64,000 nucleotides of DNA from Agriotes lineatus (lineage: Eukaryota; Arthropoda; Insecta; Coleoptera; Elateridae): contig OW679203.1 in the NCBI GenBank assembly GCA_940337035.1, forward strand, positions 72,431,061 through 72,495,060. Direction: 5' to 3'. A program made the translations under genes and the position numbers. Of this stretch, positions 11,701 to 23,500 are shown one piece after another. Every line of letters begins with the position of its first letter. Within the stretch, counting starts at the first letter, position 1. Under the pieces are notes generated by a model. The model saw only the letters and a list, made by a program, of their open reading frames with translations, was not told where the DNA came from and made no database searches.

Positions 11701-12389
11701 TCTGGTGTGATACACGCACACAACTTTCTTTTACAGTGATCTTATAATTAGCCAAAAATTTGATTTTAAATTTTTAAGCATTTGTCAAAAATTTTCAAAA
11801 ATTACAAATTTTACAAAAACGGTACAAAAGAGAGTGTTAGTTCAAGAGACAAATTTTCTCTAGAATTTTAAGCTGCATTCAAAAATTTAATAATATACCT
11901 GGTGTTCTATTTAAAATAGGAGTTAACAAAAAAAAATAGAAAAAAAAACAAAAAAACCCATTTTAAAAGTATTCAACTGGAAAATCGCCTATCTCACATC
12001 CATACACATTAAAAATGTAATAATAATTTAAAGTTTAAAAAAAATCGTTAAAGCTGTTTTTGAAAAAATCGAAAAAAACTGAAAAAGCAAAAGAGTAAAC
12101 ACCTACTTCCGGTTATGCGATTTTCTTCAAACGCTTGCTGTCGCATCTAAATAGTACACAAAACTTATATATGAAGTTTCAACGCCATACCCCTTTCCGT
12201 TTTTGAGATATACTGTTCACAGGCAGACAGACAGACACACAGACAGACACACAGACAGACAGACAGACAGACCAATAAAAAAAATATGTTTTTTGGGATC
12301 AGGGGACTCTAAAACTTGAGGATCTGTTGAAAACTCAATTTCGAATTTTTGGGGTGAATCCAATACTTCCTTTATTGTAAAAGGAAGTA
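11701..12389 (+). mobile_element. Helentron-like non-autonomous element, copy 2
   Basis: It has the same ends as the element at 128-805. The duplicated block at 44,411-44,430 reads ACATTATTTTTAAAAAATGT with no insertion, so it is the empty site and fixes both boundaries within the A-tract. The inner microsatellite here is of CAGA/CACAGA type (about 12,222-12,272) and differs in length and pattern from copy 1. Confidence 0.75.
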
Positions 12390-13353
12390 AAAAAATGTAA
12401 GAATCACTTACGAACAATCCTATTGCAAGGATGCACTACTTTTGAAAAATTTTAAATGAGCACTGGTCTTTCCAAACCAAATATCAGTTAAAAATGGACG
12501 AAAGCCCAGTAATGGTTGTTCATCAACATCGCTTACTTGATTGGGCGAATCTTTGTTGACAATTTGGCAACTACATACCTCTTAGTTAAAACGGGAAAAC
12601 GCTGCGTTTTAGCTAGTGTACTGAATTAACCAGCTTGATCATTATGCAATCATCTTTTTATCGCGTTAGCCAGGGGGAATTAATGAATTGAATAACAAGT
12701 GTTGTGAGAACACGTTTTAATCTAATATATCGAGTGATTTATGACAGATCTAGTTGGCTGTGACTTCATACAAACCTAATATAATACCAGCCAAGGTAAA
12801 GATTTTTTTTTGAGAATTTTTAATTGTTCACAGACTTATTTTTATATTTTTATCTTACAGATTTGAATTTGTTATTTGTACCAAGTAGACTGAAGAAGAC
12901 ACTAATGTGTCAAACTGTATTTCTACAAGAAACATGTTTAACCAATTCTTTCATTTCAAGATGGAATAGAAAAATAGAAAAATAGAAAAAAGATCTTTAG
13001 CTGCAAATATCCTTCACAATTTAACAAAAATAACAACTACCAGCTACCTATGTATAGTATGATAAAAAAAATTGTCATCTACTATGGCCATCGAATATTT
13101 TCTAATTTATGACTGCAACTATAAGTCATTTAAAAATGAGATGTCAAGTTTGACATTTAAATAAAAAAGTAGTTGCATTCATAAATTACGAACTATTCCA
13201 CAGCCATACAGATAAAAATAATTTTTGATCATTCTTTATAAATCGTATTAGTAATAATGATTTGCACCGAAATATTGTTATCCATACAGTCACTGATACG
13301 TAAGATAAGACGATTAGCTTAAAAACATGAATCAAGATTACATCGGCACCCAA

Positions 13354-13441
13354 ATGTCGACTCTCTCCAACTCCTCGACAACCACAAGCTACACCGACAA
13401 CTAAGGAGGATAAAACCCTTCGAACTATAGACCGTCTCAAT
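13354..13441 (+). other. Exon-like cassette B, frame broken
   Basis: It is related to cassettes A, C and D: ATGTCGACTCTCTCCAACTC, then an insertion relative to A, a TAA in frame, and a donor-like GTGAGT after CTCAAT. Compared with cassette D it has lost the frame, so it does not encode an intact exon. Confidence 0.3.
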
Positions 13442-13504
13442 GTGAGTGTGCAGTACTGCAAGCATGAGGCAGTGTAAATCGTATGGAACTTATTGATCCT
13501 GTAT

Positions 13505-13989
13505 CAGGACCGGCTGTTGACGTGGGTAGTACGGGTAGTACTACCCACTCGAAAATATCCGTGTGGGTAATTACCCACTCGAAACTTTCGAACAAAACCT
13601 AAAATACCGGGATCTTCTTGTTCTAATGAAAGAAGTTTTTCAGTTTTGCGTCGAATAAAAAATTATTTAATATCGACTATGGCACAGAATCGGATAAACA
13701 ACATTGCTACTTTGCATTTCTACCCGGATTCAGTTGATGTGCTCGATTTAGATGAATTTATTGTTCATAATAGAAAACAAACGTTTTGTTTCGCCCTACC
13801 GAAATGATTTAGTTGTATCTTTAAACGAAAGCAAATACATGAACTTTGTGATATCTCAAAGTATATTTTTATCAATTTTTGATCGTAACCCTGTATCCCT
13901 CATCCCTTCATATGAGTGTATTGTGATAAATCACTTGGAACTCCCCCATCTTACTACCCACTCGGGCTAAAAGTGTGACGCCGGCCCTG
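13505..13989 (+). mobile_element. hAT-derived element with transposase tail
   Basis: The ends are CAGGACCGGC and the inverse of CAGGGCCGGC. From 13,679 the plus strand reads AQNRINNIATLHFYPD and VDVLDLDEFIVHN, which resembles the very end of hAT transposases (x-R-L-N-x-L-x-x-L-x-x-H/Y-x-D...LDL..). Repeats of GGGTAGTACTACCCACTCG type lie near the left end. The matching site near 45,815 lacks the insert. I cannot see a clear 8-bp target duplication. Confidence 0.55.
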
Positions 13990-14770
13990 TCTCGATCCCG
14001 TGATAATTAATAAAATATCCGAGCCCCGACTGGGAAAATTAAATTTAGCCCATAATAATAATAGCAGAAATTCGAGCTACGAACTGGCGCGGACAGTCAA
14101 GCATTTATTAACTATTCAGATTATAGATAGCGAACCACCTGGTAGACTCTCCGAGACGTAGAAAACTGTCCACGACCTGCAAGGACAAACAGCCGCACGG
14201 CAACATCCCCGTAGGACGATATTCTGCCACGTGCATTTCGAGGTTATCTCGCCGAAGGGACCTGGTTCTCGCGGTTCGAAGGCCGCCTGCCGCACCAATA
14301 ATCCACGGCCGCGTAACAATTTCCCGGGATATTTTCGGCGCCAATTGTAGTCGCACGCCCAAGGTAAGAAATGCAGTAGTTGATGAAATTTGCTTCTGTA
14401 ATTATAGCGGCATAAACAAACCCAGATAATTTGACAGTTCGAGGTCAGTGCGCTCCAGAAACACGAGGGGCTCACGAATCACGAAAGCAAACCCATTTCG
14501 CCTGCTGTACGCCGATGTAGAAATGGTTGCCGCAATTCCAGGGAAACGAAAACAGCATTCCTGCCTAAATTTTTAATTTACTGTAATATACATTTTGTTC
14601 TCTTAATTTTCCAGTAAGCCTTAAGTTTGTATATATAGATAAACAAAATAAACTATCTAAGGTAGTATCCTGGTGTTTGTATGCTAATCTAATATATCTG
14701 AGGGGGACAAGTATCTCCGACTCGAGCTTAACCTGACGCAGTAATTTTGGCACCTTTAGTAAGGGGGTGA
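13990..14770. other. GC-richer retroelement-like stretch, not assigned
   Basis: This stretch is GC-rich compared with its surroundings. On the minus strand around 14,330-14,350 it contains TTGGCGCCGAAAATATCCCG, whose TGGCGCC core resembles a primer-binding site of LTR elements. The minus-strand frames (84 and 119 codons) match nothing I know. It is probably leader DNA of a decayed LTR retrotransposon, with low certainty. Confidence 0.25.
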
Positions 14771-15149
14771 AATGTCACATCCCACCCTTCACAGGGACCT
14801 AGAAATTACGTAATGTCACACTGCTTCTCAATTAGCTTCATTTAATTAAATTATAAATTCTATTTTCTTTCTTTTCTAAATGCATCTTAATAATTTTGAT
14901 ATCCATTTCACATCTAAATTCATATTTATAATTTCTAATACTGTATTCTTAATCTTATTAATCTGATTTTTAGACCCCTATACCAATACCATAACAATAT
15001 GTATTATAATAGAAATACAACGAAAATTAAGCTTATTAGATTTTTAATTAAAGATTTTTAATCAAATAATGTAAATGCATAAGTTTCATTTTACGTTTGT
15101 AAGTTCAATAAGGCATATTCAAAAATCCCTTATTGAACGTTTTTTCGGC

Positions 15150-15420
15150 GAACGAATCAGTCCCCTAATTTAAAGTGCAAACTTGTAACCTTGTACGCAC
15201 GCGATTTCCTGCCACGTGCATCCTTGGAAGGTAGGCGTATCTTAGTATATTAGAAATACTATATAAGTTAGTAGTATGATATTTTATCTTTAGTTCTATA
15301 CGTAGCAGCAAGTTTAGTTCTATGCATAGCAGCAGGTGCTTGACTTGCGTTAGATGTAAGAAATTGTCTAACTATGTATTTGAGCTCCAACGAGTATCGT
15401 TGCCGTTGTAAAATAAAAGT
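15150..15420 (+). repeat. LTR-like fragment with TATA box and polyadenylation signal
   Basis: A TATA-like CTATATAAG at about 15,258 is followed by AAATAAAAGTG near 15,410, the layout of U3-R-U5 in an LTR. The part at 15,158-15,393 recurs at 54,049-54,285, directly beside the gypsy insertion. The outer ends are not clear; a TGTCACATCCCAC start near 14,774 is one possibility. Confidence 0.45.
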
Positions 15421-17182
15421 GTTTTTTAAAAAGTCGTTTCGACGGCCTTTTTATTTAACTCGTAAGCATTTTATAACGAATCCTACCTGTTTCATTTAGA
15501 GGTAGCTGGCTTTCAGGCTGGTACGTTTGTCGTTCCGTCGCAACTAAGTGTGCGAACCATGAATATTTATAAAAAATGGACTAAGTAATAAAAGACGGAT
15601 GCTATTTAACTACTTATACTAAAATGAATAAGAACATAAGGTAAATCATACAAAAACTAGTTTGCCAAAATCATGTTAATTTCGCTTAATATGAAATAAA
15701 GGTCGCGTTCGGGCTAATACCGACGCAAAACGACGTACTTCAGTCTTGACGGGATCAAGCCCAGACATCCGCTATAGTTTAAATACATCTTGTTCGGCTT
15801 TCCCCAAACTAAAATACATATTGCAACACATAAAGCGGATTAGTAATAATAGTTTTAAAATCAAACCTGGTTGATGAAATTCGTCTTCCGTCGGCGAACA
15901 CACACTTTATTTACTTACGAGCGGCGAATCGACTGATATTATTATGTTGCACATGGCTATTAGATTAGTTTGGAATTATACAATTTAAGAAGCTGCTCCT
16001 CTTCCTACCCAAATGGCGCTGTTACACACATGATTTTTGAATTAATAGAATTAATCAACGGAGTTAATAAGTCATCTTTAAGACTACGTCTCTTTTTTGC
16101 CAGTGCGCGCTAGAAAATCCGCCACGGTCAAGAGCCATGTCCTAATTCGTCTGCCTAACTCTTTTTTGCGTCCCGCTAAAAAGGAAACTTGAGCCGGTTC
16201 TTGCAATTTTTATCTCAATTTGAGTTAACATTTAAAATTATTCTAAATCCAATTCATTGATCAGTACTTACATGATACGCATTTGGCAAATCCTCTTTGT
16301 TACAAGTTTGTGCCCTCATGCTTTCTCGATGTGCAACATTGTAATAGTCGCTATGCAGTTAAAATTTCGAAGCTGCGGATGTACGATGGAACCAGGTAGA
16401 GACGCTCAAGACGTTGCCGCGAGAAGAGACGCGACTTCTCACTAAATTTTGGCCACAAAAACAATAGTTGGTACCAGATTGAAGCAAATCAGAAGTGCGT
16501 TTTTTCGCGCTGCGGCCCTAGGTACCTACGCAACGATTGCCCCGGACAGCCTTTAAGTTAGATCGAAGAACACTTGCTATCTAAATTTGATTGTGATTAC
16601 CTACTAATCCAATTAAACTTACCATAAGGCAGACCCTGGGTGGTGAGCGAAGAGCTCGTTTGGTTGCTACTGAAACTAGAGGCCATGAATTACCGTGCCG
16701 CTGAACGATTATACCTACCTTTCGGACCAATATTCCAGATTTGTAAAAGGGGTCTCAGTTTCATGTGTTAAAGTTATTACGCATTGGAAGGGTGATTGTA
16801 AGGACGAATTAACGTAGCAACCTAATTCGACCGTCGTAGTTATAAAACCCTGGATGTATAAAGTTGCACCGATACTCGTCTGGTTTCGAACTGTCATTGG
16901 CCACCCCTTTGTTTAACACGCTGCTTCTCTTTCATTCGTCGTAGACCTCCATCAAAGCAGAGTTACAAAAACTTTAATCTTCCTCTGCTACGTTATCCCG
17001 CTCAGGTACGGTAAAACAATGTACTACCAAGTTTCTAAACTCAAATCATTTCAGGGTCAAGCCCTGTCTTCGTTTCTAGTTTGACATAGATACAAGTATC
17101 TTAAAGATTCTTGTGAATACAACGCGTGAAAGCAAAGATTCAGTGAAATTATGCAAGATATTCGGCGTTTTTAGGAACCCTT

Positions 17183-17188
<6 letters not shown>
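15421..17188. other. Unassigned intergenic stretch
   Basis: I see no gene, RNA or repeat that I can name here. Short open frames of about 60 codons exist on both strands but show no domain pattern. Confidence 0.4.

Positions 17189-17227
<39 letters not shown>
17189..17227. repeat. (TA)n microsatellite
   Basis: About 39 bases of uninterrupted TA dinucleotide. Confidence 0.95.
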
Positions 17228-17229
<2 letters not shown>

Positions 17230-17512
17230 ATTTTAGTAGAACACAACTCGCTGCTTTCAGGATAAAAATGTTATTTTAGAAATAATGTAGTAACTGACAC
17301 ATCACAATGACTAATTTTTTAAATGTTATTGCCGGTCTTTTGCCCAAATAAAGGAGGAAGGACATCAACAAACCGTGCTAGTGAGCTACTTATAGATGTA
17401 CGCTATAACGCTCACAGAACCGGTAAATTGCTTCGGAATTGGACGGATATTTCGATATTTAACGTCAAAATCAAACAACCGTGACATTGACCAGTTTCGG
17501 GGCCGGCTAGCT

Positions 17513-20230
17513 AACTGTGAAGACGCCGTGCGGTTCTTTAAAAAAGCTTACATTCATTAAATGACACAAAATGAACGCCAATGAGTCTTTATACAACAAA
17601 TGTGCTCAGATAGAAACGAGAACTCATCAACTCATATCTTCCCCAACAGCACAATAATCTGAAATGCAATAAATATCTAAACTATGTCATAACTCAGTTT
17701 GCAGTAACGAATATATAACAGTCAAGTATATAAATGGAGTCTTGATCCAAATGACATGAACAAAACTTAAAATCAAGAACATAACTACGTGCATTACAGA
17801 CTCCCTCGGCAGATTACTGGCTCCCATGTATATTACTATCTCCTTGGCGACAACATAAGTCCACGTCGAAATAGGTCGAATCCGCTTTTTGAAAGAGAGT
17901 CGCTGGAAGCCTGACACCACAAATTCCAGCACTAAAGAGATCAGGCAGCAAACCCGGACAATGGCAGTTTACGGAAGCAGCAAACTGGGCCATGACAGCA
18001 CGTACACGATATGGGACGACAACACTACGGAACCAAAGCAGCTCATTGCTGGATCAGTTATCGCCTCTATTTCACAGTTCCTTCTCCTCTTTGTCGTAAA
18101 TAGACAGCATTTGGGTTCTGTAGGTAGGTCGGCGTAGGACCTTCATGTTTTTGCTCTTTTCGATTACTTCTAATATTTGGTTTTCTTTTCTTTTCCTGCT
18201 GTGTTTTATAATTCTGCGTATTAAATTGCTTTCATTCGACATATACAATTGTGCCTCCTTTGTCGTTACTTAGTCATTCTCTACGTTGTTTGAGCATTTT
18301 ACTTGCTTCTTCTGAAATTATGTTCTACTTTTTGCTACGGGGTCTTATCTTCTGAACTGCTTTTTGTATTGTGTCTGTGATTACGTCTGAAACGAATTTT
18401 AGTTGTAAGCTTTTTTTTAATTTTATATTAGTATTCGTCCTTTTTCTCAATTAGTGCTTCGTTATTTATTTGTATTTTGTGTTTCCTTGCCTTTTCGTTT
18501 TGTATTCTTTTTTCCGGTGCTTCTAATTTAGCCCGTGCTATTCTGTGGTTGATTCCTAAGCAGATTTTATTCATAACTGTTACGTCTGTCATATAACTTC
18601 AAATCATTTTCAATTTTGTTGATTGGCTTGCATTGGATACTAAATAACCAGTGCATTTTTGTTGGCCAAAGTATTTAAGTATTCTCTACTGTTTAATTAT
18701 TTTTGTAATTTTACTTTTGGCAATACTAGATGTACAACTTTGTTCTCCAAAAATAATAAAATAGTGGAAACTCAATCGAAAATGTTATTTGTTTAACTGA
18801 GTGGCAGCTCCGATTATAAAAATAGTTACCACCGGTATTAAAAGTTCGACGACGTTATGCAGTTCTACGCAAATGCAATAAGCAAGTACATGTATCAATA
18901 AATCTTAGTGCATACAACGATTGGAGTTCAGGGTACTGCCTGAAAAATTAAATATAGCTAATGAGCATATCTTTGTTAACTATAATTACAAGATATAACC
19001 TAAAAAGCAAGGTTCACCCTAATTATGCTACAACAGCCCTGTAACAAGACCAGGCCGGCTAAACTCAGTGGGAGCGAGGATTCGATTCCAAATAACGTAG
19101 ATTAGAGTGAGATGTTGTTATAATGGTTGGTAAATGTAAAAAAAACGAAAGAAAAGAGATGACCGCTACGGACTTTATTAGGGAAGAAACAAAAGACTAC
19201 TCACCTTATTTCTTGTAGCGCTAGAATACCAAATTTATACTTTTTCATTTCTTTTCCTATTTCTTGTATTTTACCTATTGCAAACGTTGTGTTTACGTTC
19301 CACGTTCCGATCTTTATTATGTTTTCTCTATCTCTCTTACTTCTTATTGTAAGTAGTTTAATCTCCTTTCTTTTTTTGATTTCCTCTTTTTTGTTGTCTG
19401 TGTGTCCGTCCTTTGATTGTCTCGTTAGTGTTTTGGAGTGTTACTTCTTATTAAGCTTGCTCCTTATATGTCGGACCCGTTGAAATTAAATTCCAATCAC
19501 TTCTTGCGATGTCCTACTAGTGTTGTTGTTTTTCTGCCTTTTTCTTCCTGAGCTACTTTCGTAATAATTGCAAGTTGCACTCTGCATTCTTCTTTGGTGA
19601 GGTCGCTGTCGATGTAGATGTTGTTTGTTAGCTTCTTCTTTTGTTTTAGAATTTCCCACCCCGTATATGGGTTTTCCACTAAAAGGTTGCTAAAAAGGTG
19701 CTGATACTTGTATTTCAATCCAAAGTAAAAACCCTGCGATGAAATGTTGTACACAATATTTGCTAAATGGCCACCTCTGTTTTTGTGACAAATGGCCATC
19801 CTTCTGAGATATTTTTTCATCACGTTTTCGCATAATTGTGGTGCTATTTCAGCAACAGTTCAAAGATTGTCTTGGTGGGCTTGAATTGCTTGTAGATTAT
19901 TGGCATAAACTTTGTCCTCTACGTAGCCCCAAAAGAAAAAATTAAGCAGTGTTAAATTGCACAATTTAGACCTCCAGTTGGTGGCTTTGAAATAATATAT
20001 TTTAATTAAATTTTTGCGATTTCTATGCCTTGTTGCAGCGTATATCGTTTCATTTTTTAATTAGCATAGCTTGTAATTACCGGCTGTCAAGAAATCACAC
20101 CTCTATGTTTGACAGTTAAAAAATACCCCGCAATTTAAAATTAAACCTCTCATTGGAAAATCCCAACTTAATATTTCATTCAAATACGTATTTCAATTTC
20201 TTTAAACTATAATTTCAGCAAATCTGTTAT
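17513..20230 (-). repeat. RTE-like LINE relic, spacer beside WSD copy 1
   Basis: It is collinear, in the same orientation, with 59,953-62,770. On the minus strand at about 19,210-19,320 the text reads KIGTWNVNTTF...QEIAKEM and LALQEIR. TWNV and the catalytic Glu in LQEIR are the first motifs of the apurinic-type endonuclease of LINEs. Upstream of it (19,497-19,823) lies a frame with LTKEE and RKTTTLVG, resembling the region that precedes the endonuclease in some RTE-like proteins. At about 18,430-18,620 an NKICLGINHR-like block may be the end of the endonuclease domain. Frames are broken. Confidence 0.5.
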
Positions 20231-20519
20231 TGGACACTTATCTAGAAATAATACGTGGTACGGGTTTATCTTGTAGGTAATAATAAAACGTGTACTATTT
20301 TTGAAGTTTGTAATTCGTTATAAACTAGTTAATTTTTTTATTAATAAGTACTATTAGTTACTTGCTAATTATAGATATACGAGTATTTTCAAACAAACGT
20401 ATAAACATTTTCATAACCAACTACAGATGCTACAAATTCAAAAATTGGTTTCACACGTATTAGATAGCAGTTTAGATCAATAGTACGCATGTTAGAACAA
20501 TTTCATCACCATAAAAGTT

Positions 20520-23500
20520 TCACGAATCACTGTCCAACATGAGAATGTAGTTACACATTCCGTTTAATATAGTTCGAACATCTTCTTCTTTTGAAATAAT
20601 AGCTTTATCTATGATGAGTGAGGGCTTCCATATGTTGTTGTATGTAAAGCTGCAGAGTGTAATACCTAAAAAATAAATAGTTAAATTAAGCAGGGAAAAT
20701 TGTATAAAGTTCTATTAACAATTGTTCAAATATGAACCAAATATCTGTGCCAAAAACGCAATAATTTGATAACTAAGGGGAAAGATTGTTTTAAGTTCAC
20801 TCAGTTGTATACAGATGTCGTATTATGAAGTAAGTATAGATTTCTGGTTACACATTTCAGTAGCAGTTGAAAGTTTGTCAGTAGTGCATGATGTGTGTTT
20901 TATGGGAAACAAAAGTAAGCTTTTTCAGTTTTAAATATTCTCAATTTAGGCTGCTAATATAAAACTTTTTGCAAGGTTTTACTAAGATAAAATCAATATA
21001 GTTGTGGCACGTTTAGGGTTAATTTTCTATTTTTATTAAAGTTGATGGTTTTGTAGAAAATGGCGGTGCAGTTTCCAAGCATGCATAGTCAACAGTATAT
21101 TGCAGGCTCAAACGCTTAACTTGGCCGAAACCCCTTTATCTAAAGCAAGTGTTTCAGGAAGCTTTATATCTTCTGAGTAGAGGCGAAGATACTCAAAATC
21201 TAAACCAAGAGTATCAAATAGAGCCCTAAGAAGGAAAGGCAAATGCATGATAGCAGCGAAGGCCCCAGAAACGTTGAAGATAGAAGAGAGAGCTATACAG
21301 CTACAATCGACTCGCTAAATAATTTTAATACATTAAAATCCAATTTTAGAGAGATCAGTAACGAAGCGATCCACAGATACGTCTATCTAATAAAGACCAC
21401 TCAATCTTGAGAGCTACAAAAGTTTTGAAACGTCCCATACTCACAGTTTTCCCATTTCGGAAACCTGATAGCAGGATCTTGCAGATATATTGCGAGATGT
21501 GCATCCTCGGCAAGAAGGCAATAATGCAATTATCTGGCGCAGAAACCGGACACAATGACCAGTAGCACTCTCTCTTAAAGGAGTTTAAACCAGTCAAGAA
21601 GAAGCAATATGTTAACTACACTGACGCAATGAAGAGATCTGATATAAGGACAGACATGGCAAGCACCAAGATATTCGTATGCATATCGTACCGGCATTGC
21701 GTTCGAGCATTCCGCGTCTATTATCCGTCTAGCCCATTTCAACCTTTCGAATCCAGGTCAGTAACTCCGTTCTTTCGACTTCATCTATGAAAATGACTTT
21801 TCCATCACTCAATTTAGAAAAGAAAGTAGGCAATAGCACAACTCAGTGATGAAAGTAATTACTTTCATTACTAGTAACGAAAGTGAAAATCCGTTTTTTT
21901 AAGGCAAGTTAATAAGAATGTCATTAAGAGGAAATTCAACGTTGTAAAAAGTAATATATTACACAACTTGTTATAAAAGTGTCATTGTTCAACTCGAAAA
22001 CACCTACAACACTCGCTAACGATCGTGTTGAAAATGTCTAGCTCGTTGAATAATGCAGCACTTTCATAACTTGTAATGTAATACACTATTATTCGCCAAG
22101 CAATATGTGAATAACAAAGCACGTTTAACTGTTAACACGTTAGTTGTTTTATTGCGCACTATATGTATTTGTGTATGCATGTATGTCAAGATTATTAAAT
22201 TTTGTTAAAGAATAAATAAAGAGTTGTTATCTACAACGTATTGTCATTTCCGAATGCTCTGGATGTTATCATTTAAAGAATGGTAACCATACCAACTTCG
22301 ATTTGATAGATATGAAGCTGAAGTGTTCGCTCAACATCTTGCTCAAATTTTTTCATTCACATACAATTAAACCAAATGCAGGAATCGATGAATTCCTAGA
22401 TGAAAATGCTCCAATTAATTATCCCTGCCCATTCTTAATTTTGCAAATAAAGAAATAGAGGAAAAAATAAAATACTAAACAAGAAAAACGTCTGGCTAAT
22501 GCTTCATTACTGATAAGGTCTTATTTGAACTACCAGAATATGCATTACAATTTATAAAGGTACAAACCCTCATTTCGCTTGAAAACAAAGTCCTGGTTTA
22601 TAAAATCATACTTAAAAATTTCAGCATACTGTCTAGAGTTACAGGGATGTTGTAGTATGCCCAATTTAAATATAACACAAAGATTCCGGTATAAAGTTCT
22701 ACGACAAATAATAGATGCACCATTGTACGTATCGAACCAAACCCTTCCTACTGACATAAAGGATGTTTTCGTAAAAGAAGAAGTTCATCAATGCACTCAA
22801 ACCCCTATATCGAAACCCAAATGGAAACACCAGCTTTAAAACGTGTTAGAAAAATTCTTCTAGACTTGACAAGCAACCATTAATGTTTCCAGGGTAACGC
22901 AGGTAGATATGCCCCTTTAGGCCAATGACCATCAGATCAGATCATAGAACTTATATGTAATATATCTAATAAATATTATATAAATCTTATAATTAAATTG
23001 TTCTGAAGGTTAATTTATGAGTTAATTAAAAAACTAACAATGAGCTGTACAGCAGCTGCGAAATAAGGAGTTTGTAGAAAAATTAGTAAAAGAAAATAAA
23101 TATATTGTAAACAGACCGAAATAGAAAATTTATGTAGAAAGTTTAACACAAACAAATAAATAAAAGTAGTTGCTAATATTTTTCTACAACAAAATACATA
23201 AAAGTGTTTCTAACATACCTGCATATCCTTTATTAGCAGCAAAACCAACCATATCCTTGACTTTGTATTTGCCAAATACGGTAATGTTCGGCATACCGAT
23301 CATATTCGTAACCCCTACTGCAGTGTATAACATTTCCTTAACGATCATCTCAGTAGCTGGATAGGGAAGAATTGGAAGTACTGCTTCCGCAAACCAGTTG
23401 TATACCTTCAAGAATTATTACTAATATTTTCCACAAATTACATTAAAAAAAGTAAAGTTCGGGGCACTTCATTCCACACGTAGGAATATGGCCTGAGACA

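Larger units (their letters stand above)
1689..13504. repeat. Segmental duplication block I, left copy
   Basis: From ACGTGC at 1,689 the sequence runs parallel, in the same orientation, to 36,286-45,820. Shared landmarks in the same order: LINE reverse-transcriptase relic, TA-flanked MITE, paired foldback arms, hAT ends and hAT transposase fragment, mariner 3' end, and two exon-like cassettes. The two copies differ by insertions and deletions: a 2.2 kb LTR and a Helentron-like element only in the left copy, a 190 bp MITE and the mariner 5' half only in the right copy. About 22.8 kb of other DNA separates them. Confidence 0.9.

Noticed and set aside
17687..18137. Host gene in the spacer beside WSD copy 1
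   Set aside because: The overlapping frames on both strands have no known domain and lie in LINE relic DNA repeated at 60.1-60.6 kb.
22545..22757. Additional WSD exon in intron 4
   Set aside because: The same-strand frame is the antisense of a LINE fragment whose plus-strand text matches polymerase tails.
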